From Bacillus sp. UNC41MFS5 (GTDB taxonomy: Bacteria > Bacillota > Bacilli > Bacillales_B > DSM-18226): 64,000 nt of DNA. Where the stretch lies: NCBI RefSeq assembly GCF_000686805.1, contig NZ_JMLP01000018.1, positions 62,001-126,000 on the forward strand, in the 5' to 3' direction. The notes beneath the pieces are model-generated. The model had not been told where the DNA came from. It was given only the letters and a program-made list of their open reading frames with translations, and did not search any database. A program made the translations under genes and the position numbers. Each line of letters starts with the position of its first letter. Within the stretch, counting starts at the first letter, position 1. Shown here one piece after another: positions 44,669-53,010 of the stretch.

Positions 44669-44724
44669 ATGACCATATAAACAACCTCACCCTTTACGGG
44701 CTTGAGGTTTGTTTATATGGTCAT
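44669..44724. terminator. Large hairpin, probable bidirectional terminator
   Basis: ATGACCATATAAACAACCTCA pairs almost fully with TGAGGTTTGTTTATATGGTCAT, 56 bp in all, between converging genes. T-rich after the right arm. Confidence 0.8.
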
Positions 44725-44739
44725 TTTTATATAATTATT

Positions 44740-45597
44740 TTACGTTTCTCGTAAGATAGGAAGGGTACAACAACGGAAGGAGCCACCAGATTTAATGATT
44801 TCTGTGATATCCACTTCAATAACTTGAAAGCCTCGGTTACGAAGCTGCTTGTTTACCTTCTCGTTGACCGGCAGACTTAATACCCGTTTGTTCCCAATAC
44901 TCAATACATTTGTACCTAATTGAAATTGTTCTTCTTCCGAAACTTCAATTAATTCATAGCGTGAAGAAAAAATCTCGATGTCTTTTTTCGTTAAGGCATT
45001 TGGGTAAATAAGGGCCACATCAGGAGAAACGACATTAAATATACAATCCAGATGCAGGTATTTTGCTTTAAAGGCGATGGGAATGACATTGAATTGATTC
45101 AAAAGACGCTGTAATTGATCAGCAGCTTTACGGTCAGTTCGATTGCTGAGCCCCACGTAAATTCTTTCCCGATCAATCACAACATCTCCGCCCTCTATTC
45201 GTTCCTCGGCTAAATTATAATAAGAGATTTCTTCATCCTCCAGCCATTGTTTTAAAACGTTTTCCTCCCCTTCGCGAACATCCGTTGCCATCTTAGCAAC
45301 AAAGATTGTTTGCCCTAGAGTAAAACCAATATCCCGGGTAAAGACCTGTTCAGGATATTTTTTATGATAAGGCAATAAAATAACTTCGATGCCATTCTGC
45401 TTTAGCGTTTTGACAAAATTACTGTGTTGCTCAAGCGCGCGTTCAATATGAATACCTTCATTCTTAAAATGCTCTTGCGTTTCATTTATTACTTCGCGGA
45501 TCGTCATATATTGAGGCTGACAAAGGATTACTCGTTTTAATACATCGTATTCACTCATGCAAAAAGTCTTGATGTCTGACTTTGGGATTTCTGCCAT
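44740..45597 (-). CDS. Amidinotransferase/dimethylarginine dimethylaminohydrolase family protein (YkgA-like)
   Basis: Protein of 285 residues in the guanidino-group-modifying superfamily. Active-site elements: FTRDIGF with substrate Asp, the Glu in RIEGGDVV, HLDCIFNVV with catalytic His, and the nucleophilic Cys in GGSFRCCTLPI near residue 276. It may hydrolyse an N-methylarginine or a related guanidine. B. subtilis YkgA has the same length. Substrate unknown. A GGAGGGCAGC site precedes the ATG. Confidence 0.88.
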   Translation of the reverse strand: MAEIPKSDIKTFCMSEYDVLKRVILCQPQYMTIREVINETQEHFKNEGIHIERALEQHSNFVKTLKQNGIEVILLPYHKKYPEQVFTRDIGFTLGQTIFVAKMATDVREGEENVLKQWLEDEEISYYNLAEERIEGGDVVIDRERIYVGLSNRTDRKAADQLQRLLNQFNVIPIAFKAKYLHLDCIFNVVSPDVALIYPNALTKKDIEIFSSRYELIEVSEEEQFQLGTNVLSIGNKRVLSLPVNEKVNKQLRNRGFQVIEVDITEIIKSGGSFRCCTLPILRET

Positions 45598-45759
45598 TTT
45601 GCTGCCCTCCTGCGTTCTCTATTTAAATTTGGTTTTCCTAATCTATCGTTATTATTTATAAACAGAGACAACAAGGAATCTCTTTGCATCATAGGGTCTT
45701 TAATAAAGGAATTTACAGCTGAAACAAAAGAATATAAAAAGTTAGCACCCATTTAAGAG

Positions 45760-45795
45760 CACTAAAGGCAAGGGTGGTAGCCCTTGCCTTTAGTG
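45760..45795. other. Perfect 15-bp hairpin without U-tract
   Basis: CACTAAAGGCAAGGG, a six-base loop TGGTAG, and CCCTTGCCTTTAGTG. It lies downstream of the methyltransferase gene and upstream of the ykgA-like gene (both minus strand). A transcript 3' end or processing site is likely. Confidence 0.7.
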
Positions 45796-45866
45796 TAAGT
45801 ACATATATATTAGGATAGTTGATATCACGGAAGCAAAAGAACCGTCCCCAGCGCTTCCAATTTCTC

Positions 45867-46970
45867 TTATTTCCACACATCATTCGCAATCGAAATCACA
45901 TGTCTAACTTTGTCCCATTGCTGTTCCTCTGTTAATAGATTTCCTTCTTCGGTAGAAGAGAATCCACATTGTGGGCTTAGGCATAGTTGGTCTAAGTCTA
46001 CAAACTTTGCTGCTTCTGCAATCCGTGCTTTGATCTGATTTGGATCTTCTAGGTCACCGAACTTCGATGTAATTAGACCAAGAACGATTTGTACATCTTT
46101 GCGATTGGCGTGTTGAAGCGGCGCAAACCCACCAGAGCGCTCATCATCAAATTCTAAGAACAAGCCATCAAGCTTTAATTCGCCAAAGATATATTCAGAT
46201 GCGTTATCATAACCGCCGCTTGCTGTGTAAGTAGATTTAAAGTTTCCACGGCAGATATGCATGGTGATGACCATATCTTCTGGTTTGTTAGCAATCGATT
46301 CATTGATGGCACGAGTGAATATTTTAATTAACTCTTCTGGAGTATAGCCTTTATCGGAAATTTGTTGGTGACCTTTCTCAGAGAAAAACACAGCCCAGGA
46401 AGTGTCATCAAGCTGTAAATAACGGCAGCCTGCTTCGTAAAATGCCTGAATCGCTTTTTGGTAGACCTTAATTAAATCATCAAAGAACTCATCTTTGTTT
46501 GGATAAGCTGCTTCTTCAATAACTCCTCTAAAGAAAAGCATATTTGGGCTTGGAATTGTGAATTTTGCGACATGGTCACCCTTGATGCTGTGCAAGAATT
46601 TGTAGTCTTCGATAAATGGATGCGGACCGAAATCTAGTTTTCCATTAACCTTTAGTCCGTGAGCTTTTGTTTGGACACCGTGAAATTGAATACCTGCTTC
46701 AGCTTCGTAAAGCTCTACGCCCTCAAGGCCTGCTAGGAAGTCGAAATGCCACCAAGCACGGCGGAATTCTCCATCAGTAACAGCTGAAAGACCTACTTCT
46801 TTTTGTTTTTCTACTAATCTAATGATTTCTTCATCTTCAATAGCACGAAGTTGTTCCGCAGTGATTTCTCCGTTTTCTTTTTGAAGACGTGCTTGTTTTA
46901 GTCGTTCTGGACGAAGGAAGCTTCCGACGTGATCGGCTTTGAACGGTGCTCTGGTAAGTGTTTTTGTCAT
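45867..46970 (-). CDS. MetE-like methyltransferase, YxjG/YxjH family
   Basis: Protein of 367 residues resembling the C-terminal catalytic half of cobalamin-independent methionine synthase. DHVGSFLRP starts the barrel. Zinc ligands are in TMHICRGN (His and Cys), the Glu in LFLEFDDE and the late Cys in SPQCGFSS. YxjG/H-type proteins methylate homocysteine from an unknown donor or make methionine by a salvage path. In B. subtilis the genes are controlled by SAM riboswitches. No S-box structure is visible in the 190 bp upstream here. A GGAGC site precedes the ATG. Confidence 0.9.
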   Translation of the reverse strand: MTKTLTRAPFKADHVGSFLRPERLKQARLQKENGEITAEQLRAIEDEEIIRLVEKQKEVGLSAVTDGEFRRAWWHFDFLAGLEGVELYEAEAGIQFHGVQTKAHGLKVNGKLDFGPHPFIEDYKFLHSIKGDHVAKFTIPSPNMLFFRGVIEEAAYPNKDEFFDDLIKVYQKAIQAFYEAGCRYLQLDDTSWAVFFSEKGHQQISDKGYTPEELIKIFTRAINESIANKPEDMVITMHICRGNFKSTYTASGGYDNASEYIFGELKLDGLFLEFDDERSGGFAPLQHANRKDVQIVLGLITSKFGDLEDPNQIKARIAEAAKFVDLDQLCLSPQCGFSSTEEGNLLTEEQQWDKVRHVISIANDVWK

Positions 46971-47195
46971 TATTTGTAAGCTCCTTTAATAAATATAATT
47001 TTTATTATATAGAAAATTTTCAAACAATGCACAGATGAAATATCTACTGCAAATCCTCTTTAAACATGTAAGCCTTTGCATTTTTTAGTGAAAATATTAT
47101 TTTGCAGAAAATATTGATTTTTTTAAATATTTATTCTAATATATAAAAATATTGATTATTTGGAAAAACGAAATAATTTAGGAGGGTATTATATT

Positions 47196-48158
47196 ATGGG
47201 AGTCATCGAGAAAATCAGCGGCTTTGCTGGAAAGACCTTTACATTATGGGTATTAATCTTTGCTGTTGTTGCATTTAATTTTCCAGCCCACTTTGTGTGG
47301 TTAGGAGGATATATTGTTCCTTTATTAGGAATTGTTATGTTTGGCATGGGGCTGACACTGGAATTATCAGATTTTAAAGAAGTTTTTAGAAGACCAAAGG
47401 AAGTAGCACTTGGTGTCATCGGCCACTTTATCATCATGCCGCTCTTAGCGTTTATATTGGCGGTCGGTCTTGATTTACCGAAGGAAGTTGCTGTAGGTGT
47501 TATTTTAGTAGGATGCTGCCCGAGTGGAACGGCTTCGAATGTTATGGTGTTTCTAGCAAGAGGAAACGTGGCGCTTGCAGTGGCGATTGCCTCTGTTTCT
47601 ACGATTCTTGCACCATTTGTCACACCATTGCTTATCCTTTTATTTGCTAGTAAGTGGGTGGATGTCAGTGTGGCATCATTATTCCTTTCCATTGTACAAG
47701 TGGTCATTATTCCATTGGCGCTGGGCTTTATTATTAAAAAGTTCTTTGGAAAGCAGGCCAGAGCCGGTGCCAAAGCATTGCCGCTTGTTTCCGTAGTTGC
47801 GATTGTGTTAATTGTATCTGCTGTAGTAGCAGGAAGTGCGGCCAAAATTGCCGAAACGGGTCTGATTATTTTTGGAGTGGTCATTCTTCATAATGTGTTA
47901 GGATTCTTGCTTGGGTTCTTCTTTGCCCGTTTATGCGGGATGGATCTGGCGAAACAGAAGGCTGTTGCAATGGAAGTCGGCATGCAGAACTCCGGTTTGG
48001 GAGTCGCTATCGCCACCGCTCATTTCTCTCCATTAGCGGCAGTTCCTAGTGCGATTTTCAGCGTTTGGCATAATTTATCTGGTTCGGTTCTAGCGAATAT
48101 TTTTAGCCGGATGAAGGAGAAGGGTCAAAACGAGGAAAGTATGAAACGTGTGGGTTAA
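47196..48158 (+). CDS. Bile acid:sodium symporter family transporter (YocS-like)
   Basis: Membrane protein of 320 residues, nine or ten helices. FGMGLTLELSDF in helix 2-3 and GCCPSGTASNVMVFLARGNVALAVA near residue 105 are the sodium-binding crossover motifs; VGMQNSGLGVAIA is the second. B. subtilis YocS is 321 residues. Plant and bacterial relatives carry organic acids or pantoate. The ATG at 47196 follows AGGAGGG; an upstream in-frame TTG is not needed. It is divergent from the MetE-like gene. Confidence 0.9.
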   Translation: MGVIEKISGFAGKTFTLWVLIFAVVAFNFPAHFVWLGGYIVPLLGIVMFGMGLTLELSDFKEVFRRPKEVALGVIGHFIIMPLLAFILAVGLDLPKEVAVGVILVGCCPSGTASNVMVFLARGNVALAVAIASVSTILAPFVTPLLILLFASKWVDVSVASLFLSIVQVVIIPLALGFIIKKFFGKQARAGAKALPLVSVVAIVLIVSAVVAGSAAKIAETGLIIFGVVILHNVLGFLLGFFFARLCGMDLAKQKAVAMEVGMQNSGLGVAIATAHFSPLAAVPSAIFSVWHNLSGSVLANIFSRMKEKGQNEESMKRVG

Positions 48159-48166
48159 TTTTAATC

Positions 48167-48199
48167 ACCTCTCAGCCTAATTGGGCTGAGGTTTTTTTT
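48167..48199 (+). terminator. Intrinsic terminator after the symporter gene
   Basis: CCTCTCAGCC/GGGCTGAGG stem and eight T. Confidence 0.9.
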
Positions 48200-48416
48200 G
48201 TTCTGAGATTTTGTTTGACAGTGGTAACATTTCATAATTTTTTCATATTTTCTTCACTGAAAGTACACACCAAGTGGATAAAATAGATAGGGAAGTGGTA
48301 ATGCCATTTCTACAAATCCTTGCAGTCAAAAAGGGAATACAACTATGCTTTCGGGTTTTATATTGTTAGCCAAAGGGAAACATAGTAAAGATAACTCGGA
48401 AAGGGAGGAATGAAAA

Positions 48417-48590
48417 ATGGATGTTCCATTAACATCAAAGGAAGTCATTACTCAGATCCAGAAGTTACAGAACCAAGGTAATTCTCTACGTAAAAAAGAG
48501 GTAAAACAACTTTATCCTGATTTAATGCGGAGTGCTTTGCATTACTACCCAAGTTGGCAACATGCCATAGAAGAAAGTAAAGTAGGTTAG
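48417..48590 (+). CDS. Small protein of 57 residues, homing-endonuclease-associated-repeat-like
   Basis: The frame encodes MDVPLTSKEVITQIQKL and ends in YYPSWQHAIEESKVG. The pattern helix, ..., (Y/F)xSWxxAI resembles the single helical repeats often found beside homing endonucleases and in small Bacillus proteins. A strong AAGGGAGG site lies nine bases before the ATG and a strong terminator follows at 48636. A 220-bp leader between the upstream terminator and this gene shows no recognised riboswitch. Function unknown. Confidence 0.65.
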   Translation: MDVPLTSKEVITQIQKLQNQGNSLRKKEVKQLYPDLMRSALHYYPSWQHAIEESKVG

Positions 48591-48635
48591 GATATCTAAT
48601 TTACATCAAGACATTAGATTAATATGAGCTTTGTT

Positions 48636-48674
48636 AACAAAAAGGTTTCGCTCCCAGTGAAGCCTTTTTGTTAT
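48636..48674 (+). terminator. Intrinsic terminator after the 57-residue gene
   Basis: AACAAAAAGG/CCTTTTTGTT stem, extended by the pair GTTTC/GAAGC. Confidence 0.8.
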
Positions 48675-48881
48675 GCTTAAAAGTTTCTTTAGAGCAATAC
48701 TAAACTGCGTAACAGTATTAATACCTATTTTTAAATTAGAGGTACTGCTATAAAACCAACGCAAATACAATAAAAGAAAAATAATAGTTTATTCTTCCGA
48801 CAATAAGGAAATAATTAGTCCTATTTATATATTCTTTAATTGACGCCCTGATTTGAGTTGGGATTAATAGGAGTGGTACCA

Positions 48882-49226
48882 ATGAGGAAAATACATAAAC
48901 TAGCAGACTTATGTTGGGAGGGATTAACTTTAAAACACGTTTCTCACAAAGAGATTGTTATTCCTTATATCCTATTTTTTATCATTACATTAATTTTTGA
49001 GCTGTTTTTATCTTTTTTGTTTATCTTATCTTTTTTTCTATTCGGTACGTACGGATATAAACCTAATATTCAATACTATATGAGTGCTGTGATTTTGATT
49101 TTAATGTTAGTCATTACAGTTCAATTGCTAATTACAACAATGAAGGTAGATAAAAAAAGAAAAAATTCCCATCTATCCCATTTGATAATTGCTAAGCCCC
49201 TATTTCACCCACCTAAAAAGCCTTGA
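48882..49226 (+). CDS. Small membrane protein of unknown function
   Basis: Protein of 114 residues with two strong hydrophobic segments (about residues 27-55 and 65-86) and a basic C-terminal tail ending PPKKP. TAGGAGTGG seven bases before the ATG supports this start over an upstream TTG. Not recognised. Confidence 0.65.
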   Translation: MRKIHKLADLCWEGLTLKHVSHKEIVIPYILFFIITLIFELFLSFLFILSFFLFGTYGYKPNIQYYMSAVILILMLVITVQLLITTMKVDKKRKNSHLSHLIIAKPLFHPPKKP

Positions 49227-49244
49227 TTAATAATAGACAAAAAA

Positions 49245-49269
49245 AGAGAATGCCATGTGTGCATTCTCT
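49245..49269 (-). terminator. Terminator of the Spo0E-like gene
   Basis: AGAGAATGC/GCATTCTCT stem; the minus strand continues with TTTTTTTG. Confidence 0.7.
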
Positions 49270-49344
49270 CTATAATTACTAACGAATCTAAACACATTTA
49301 GAAATGTTTATTAAAGGACTTAAGTGGAGGTATCACTATTGCAT

Positions 49345-49602
49345 TTAAATTAAAAAATATTTGTAAGGCAGCGATAAAATCCTAAATATGTGTTCTCTAA
49401 GTAAAGAGTAATAGTCATCGTAATAATTAATAGGTTTAGAATGTTTATTGTCCGATAATAACCTATTATAATCGTTAAGAAGTTTGTCTAGTTCTTGGCT
49501 GCAATTGATGGTTTCTTCATTTTGAAGTCCTTTTGTCATTCCTAATTTAATCATTTCGTTTTTTTTCTCTTTAATAGCAGCTTCACATAGGGCAAGTCTC
49601 AT
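49345..49602 (-). CDS. Spo0E-like aspartyl-phosphate phosphatase
   Basis: Small protein of 85 residues. IKEKKNEMIKLGMTKGLQNEETINCSQELDKLLNDY carries the Spo0E-family signature SQELD, with an N-terminal helix before it. Such proteins dephosphorylate Spo0A~P and delay sporulation. The ATG at 49602 is chosen, with GAGGTG nine bases upstream; a GTG four codons earlier lies inside that site. The tail after the motif (~35 residues) is longer than in many members. Confidence 0.75.
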   Translation of the reverse strand: MRLALCEAAIKEKKNEMIKLGMTKGLQNEETINCSQELDKLLNDYNRLLSDNKHSKPINYYDDYYSLLREHIFRILSLPYKYFLI

Positions 49603-49905
49603 TATCGATAACACCTCGTAAACTTTTAGTAAACTTTCAGTAAATTTAATATCTATTAGAATTAAAATGAATTATAGCATTTATTAACTGATATGGAATA
49701 GATTCGATAAAACAAGTTAAAAGGAGACAAAATTAGACGAGGCTTGCAGTTTTTTCGACAAAAGGGTCTGTTTAACTCACTCATTTGGTAGTTTCTAAAG
49801 AGTTGAAGGACTTTCAGACTAAAAGGTGCAAAGTGTTCAACAACTAATAGGTAGATAGTAAGCTAGACTTAAAAATAAAAAAACGAGTTTCTTCTATTAT
49901 GATAT

Positions 49906-49919
49906 TAATAACGCTTACA
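49906..49919 (-). promoter_or_regulatory. cre-like sequence in intergenic DNA
   Basis: On the minus strand TGTAAGCGTTATTA matches the cre consensus at 13 of 14 positions. No metabolic gene adjoins it, so it may be fortuitous or belong to lost DNA. Confidence 0.35.
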
Positions 49920-50007
49920 AATTGGTGTATTAATCCCACCGTGGGCTGATGTAACAATTTTGCCAGTACCTTATTGGGATAAAAATTCAGAAAGTTTTGA
50001 AAAGTAA
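49912..50007 (+). pseudogene. Short coding remnant
   Basis: A 31-codon frame reads LIPPWADVTILPVPYWDKN and so on to a stop. It has protein-like composition (Pro, Trp, Tyr) unlike the surrounding AT-rich DNA, but no start or ribosome-binding site. The rest of the 49603-50074 gap shows nothing supportable. Confidence 0.3.
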
Positions 50008-50074
50008 TTGAAAATGATTTCAATATTCTTTAAAATAATTCGTAATAAGAAATTTGTGCGGGAAGGTGTACCTA

Positions 50075-50287
50075 ATGATTAGTTATGAAAAATTACCTAC
50101 TGATGTATTACTAGATTTTTTTAATGAAATTAATCAAAACATACTTAAAGGGATACTTTCTAAGATTATGTATTATGAATTAGGATTAATTATTACAGTT
50201 ATGAATCGCAGAGGAATTACATTAAATAAACCGGTTGATTTTGAAAAAGTAGTTGATCAACAAATGATGGGAAATTTAAGTACTTAA
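50075..50287 (+). CDS. Small helical protein of unknown function
   Basis: Protein of 70 residues, MISYEKLPTDVLLDFF then LGLIITVMNRRGI, mostly helical. The start LPTDVLLDFF and the end with a basic helix faintly recall Sda-type sporulation kinase inhibitors, but the length and core differ, so I leave the function open. GGAAGGTG precedes the ATG. Confidence 0.6.
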   Translation: MISYEKLPTDVLLDFFNEINQNILKGILSKIMYYELGLIITVMNRRGITLNKPVDFEKVVDQQMMGNLST

Positions 50288-50353
50288 TTCTCTAAAATAC
50301 GGTACACTGTCACCACCCGATAAGGAAAGGCAATGCTCTTTACATGAGTTAAA

Positions 50354-50379
50354 TAAAAAAGCCGGTCAGTGACCGGTGT
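50354..50379 (-). terminator. Terminator of the DUF2089 operon
   Basis: CACCGGTCA/TGACCGGC stem on the minus strand followed by TTTTTTATTT. Confidence 0.85.
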
Positions 50380-50396
50380 GTGTATTCTATAAAACA

Positions 50397-50678
50397 TCAT
50401 AGTCTAATCTTAACCTCAGTACCGTCCTTCGCTTTGACATCTACGAGCACGATTCCTTTATGATTTTTCAGTTCCTCGACGATGGGCTTTAGCATTTTTT
50501 TGTCTATCTGTGGAATGGTAATGTCTAGTTTTTTTCTTTCGAAGTACTCTTTTGTCCATTTGTTTGCCTGTTGATGAATAAATTTTGAAGACAAAATGGA
50601 AATACCGATGTTTAAAATGGCATATGGAATGGGGATCGTGAGCCGAACGTCTTTTGCTTTCACTTTTAGATGGAGCAT
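50397..50678 (-). CDS. Hypothetical protein, third gene of the DUF2089 operon
   Basis: Protein of 93 residues starting MLHLKVKAKDVRLTIPIPY. It has one hydrophobic stretch (AILNIGISILS) and a C-terminal beta-rich segment IVLVDVKAKDGTEVKIRL that echoes the end of the preceding protein (VDVKSANGDTVSVIIE). Both look like variants of one fold. The ATG at 50678 lies 10 bases after the upstream stop; a longer frame overlapping that gene is less likely. Confidence 0.65.
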   Translation of the reverse strand: MLHLKVKAKDVRLTIPIPYAILNIGISILSSKFIHQQANKWTKEYFERKKLDITIPQIDKKMLKPIVEELKNHKGIVLVDVKAKDGTEVKIRL

Positions 50679-50688
50679 AAGCCACTCA

Positions 50689-51078
50689 CTATTCAATAAT
50701 GACAGAAACGGTATCTCCGTTTGCCGATTTAACATCCACAATTTGGCCATCTAATTCGTTTTCAATTGCTTCAATAATAAGGTGTATGTCGAGATCCTTT
50801 ACATACTTTTCTGATTGAGGAATACTGGATGCGATGCTGTGTCCCGCCATTAATACTGCCTTGATAAGTTTTACGGGCAAATTGACCGTGACGTTATCAT
50901 TTTCTGCTGATACCACACGAACTTTTAATGTTTTATCTAAATATTTCGTTGGTTTTTCTACTAGCTTACTTCCTGCTTCTTCTTTCGCCTGTAATACTTG
51001 GATCAGTTCTGACCCCTTATCCGCATCAATTTTGCCCTCTTGCACCATGGTTAATACTCTTGCAATTTCCTCTTTCAT
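50689..51078 (-). CDS. YvlB N-terminal-like/SHOCT-type protein
   Basis: Protein of 129 residues. The N-terminus MKEEIARVLTMVQEGKIDADKGSELI is the short helical SHOCT-like module seen in YvlB and LiaX. The middle LKVRVVSAENDNVTVNLPVKLIKA is the strand-rich part, and the C-terminus repeats a VDVKSANGDTVSV element. Relatives respond to cell-envelope stress. It lies 12 bp after the DUF2089 gene. Confidence 0.75.
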   Translation of the reverse strand: MKEEIARVLTMVQEGKIDADKGSELIQVLQAKEEAGSKLVEKPTKYLDKTLKVRVVSAENDNVTVNLPVKLIKAVLMAGHSIASSIPQSEKYVKDLDIHLIIEAIENELDGQIVDVKSANGDTVSVIIE

Positions 51079-51090
51079 GAAAAATTCCCC

Positions 51091-51456
51091 CTATTCATCT
51101 TTTAAAAGCCTAATGGCTTCTTCAGGAGTGATTTCGCCATTTTCCAACATGGCGACAACCTTTTTCTCGTCTACCTCATTTTTCTTCTTTTGCACATATC
51201 CAAGGGCTGAAATGATGTCGTTTAGTTTGCCTCGAACGGTTGGATATGAAATCCCCATTTCCTTTTCAACTTCCTTGATACTCCCTCTGCATGTTAAAAA
51301 TACTTCCACAAAATGAAGCTGATCCTTTGATAATGACGCCAGTTTGGAGAATTCAAACTCATTTTCAATCGTCGTGTGACAATGAGAGCACTGCAGCTTC
51401 GTAATCCTTAATGTTTTGCTGCAGACCGGACAATTTGTGATTACTTTATATGCCAT
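51091..51456 (-). CDS. DUF2089-family protein with zinc ribbon and HTH
   Basis: Protein of 121 residues. CPVCSKTLRITKLQCSHC is a zinc ribbon at the N-terminus. Residues ~45-85 (GSIKEVEKEMGISYPTVRGKLNDII) form a helix-turn-helix, and the last 30 residues are another SHOCT-like helix pair (LENGEITPEEAIRLLK). It is probably the regulator of its own three-gene operon. GGAAAGGAA precedes the ATG, and the upstream 260 bp is very AT-rich, with a TGAATTCATT palindrome close to the start. Confidence 0.85.
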   Translation of the reverse strand: MAYKVITNCPVCSKTLRITKLQCSHCHTTIENEFEFSKLASLSKDQLHFVEVFLTCRGSIKEVEKEMGISYPTVRGKLNDIISALGYVQKKKNEVDEKKVVAMLENGEITPEEAIRLLKDE

Positions 51457-51680
51457 AATGAATTCCTTTCCTTTATTTGATTTGATTATAAATCAATAAA
51501 ATTAAATAGTAAATAATGAAATTCATTTATTTTATAAAAAAAATTAAAATAATTAATTCTTTGATTAAAATTATTGATTTGTTGTTTTTGTTAACTTAAG
51601 CGGGGAGGAATTTGTCCTTGCGATGAAGGGAAGCAAAACCAGAGGGGCGTTATCAAGTGTGTGTCTATGCGTAATAAAAC

Positions 51681-51709
51681 CAAAACCATGCTGGTTCAGC
51701 ATGGTTTTG
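51681..51709 (-). terminator. Terminator of the 79-residue protein gene
   Basis: CAAAACCATGCTG/CAGCATGGTTTTG stem with a three-base loop; on the minus strand GTTTTATT follows. Confidence 0.85.
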
Positions 51710-51723
51710 TGGTCATTCGTGTA

Positions 51724-51963
51724 TTAGTCCTTAAACGCTGTCATCAATTCTCGTAAATCTTTGATGGCTAGTTTCGCACTCTCTTTTTTATCTTTATGCA
51801 ATCCGATACCTGTTAAAGAGTCATGGCAGTGGTAGGAGTTAGTTGCCAAGCTTTTATAGCCGTCCGGAACGGTGAAAATTTCTACTGTTATGGTCAAGCT
51901 TTTGCCAGTGTAGATTTTAATAATCTCTAGTTCATCCATTTTCAACTTTGTTACCACTCGCAT
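51724..51963 (-). CDS. Hypothetical protein, 79 residues
   Basis: Begins MRVVTKLKMDELEIIKIY; alternating hydrophobic residues suggest a small beta sheet followed by a helix (ESAKLAIKDLRELMTAF). GGAGAGG eight bases before the ATG and a strong terminator support a real gene. Not recognised. Confidence 0.65.
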   Translation of the reverse strand: MRVVTKLKMDELEIIKIYTGKSLTITVEIFTVPDGYKSLATNSYHCHDSLTGIGLHKDKKESAKLAIKDLRELMTAFKD

Positions 51964-52139
51964 CCCATCATCCTCTCCGCCCTTAGGGTAATCGGTATCA
52001 TTTATTTCTCTAGTTAAGTATACGTTAAGATTCTACCTAATGGGTCTTCATGATTTGACAATAATCAAACCTTTTTGAATTTTGGTGTCGTGCACATATT
52101 TGCTTATAAGAGGGCAAGTGAACCGTTGATTTCCTGGAT

Positions 52140-52742
52140 TCATTGTAGATATTTGGGATTGTTCTTTTTCTTGCCATCGAGTTCCTCAAAAATGCTTATT
52201 GCCTCTTGCTTACTAGGAGAATTAATCTCATTTAGATCAGGGGATTTAGCTAAAAAGGAGTTCATTAACTGTTTAAACTCTCCCGTAGTTAAAGGCTTAG
52301 CATCATCATTCAATTCATATCCAAGTAATCCATTCGGTTCAATCGTTGCATATTTCACATCTCCCATTTTAGATATCCCTAGATTTCGCATTCTCATTTC
52401 TAGCTGATCAACGGTTAGGCGAAGCTTTTTTAAATTTTGCTGGTTGATTTCCCCATTCTCAATCACCACTTTGGATTTCCCTGTGATAAATTTTTCAATG
52501 ACATTGAATTTTAGCTGTAAATAATCCACAACCAAGACTGTTGCCACAAAGACCGCTGCTCCTCCAACCGCCTTTAGCATACTCTTTTCAACAATCGGTT
52601 GAACAATGATTGTACCAATAGATATCATAAGGATTGTTTGCGAAAGTGTCATCTGTGCGATTGATTTTCGACCGGAAATTCTTATCAGTAAAATACCTGC
52701 TAAAATTAAAACGAACGATTGCCAAATGAACGAGAAATCCAC
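52140..52742 (-). CDS. DUF421 (YetF-like) membrane protein
   Basis: Protein of 200 residues. Three helices fill residues ~5-75, with SGRKSIAQMT between the first two, as in the DUF421/YetF family. The cytoplasmic part (IENGEINQQNLKKLRLTVDQL) is the conserved DUF421 domain; the C-terminal YATIEPNGLLGYEL belongs to it as well. YetF proteins are linked to spore or envelope functions. The GTG start follows AAAGGGTG. Confidence 0.88.
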   Translation of the reverse strand: MDFSFIWQSFVLILAGILLIRISGRKSIAQMTLSQTILMISIGTIIVQPIVEKSMLKAVGGAAVFVATVLVVDYLQLKFNVIEKFITGKSKVVIENGEINQQNLKKLRLTVDQLEMRMRNLGISKMGDVKYATIEPNGLLGYELNDDAKPLTTGEFKQLMNSFLAKSPDLNEINSPSKQEAISIFEELDGKKKNNPKYLQ

Positions 52743-53010
52743 CTAATCACCCTTTTTATAGTTTTAAATGTCCTATGATTAGGATGCTAAAAAGTTATTA
52801 ATATTATCAAAAAGAAGCGTAAAACCCCTAGCTTCAGGAACATAGTTGATGCTTTTATTCTTTTTAATATCTATTGTAAATGATTTAGACATTAAGAAAA
52901 TCTTAAGATTTTCATCATGTGTTTGTTAAGATTTGCTTGATATGATTCTTTTTGCAGGCATACTAAAAGGTGATAGAAATAGTAGATACACAAGTTGGGA
53001 GTGAATTTCC

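Noticed and set aside
45555..45752. 65-codon minus-strand frame overlapping the ykgA-like start
   Set aside because: No ribosome-binding site before its ATG and it overlaps the real gene and its SD; composition is not convincing.
46971..47195. SAM (S-box) riboswitch before the MetE-like gene
   Set aside because: Expected from B. subtilis yxjG/H, but neither the S-box core nor an anti-terminator/terminator pair is visible in this AT-rich gap.
48200..48416. Riboswitch before the 57-residue gene
   Set aside because: The leader has possible stems, but I could not match it to a known riboswitch core, so no feature is claimed.
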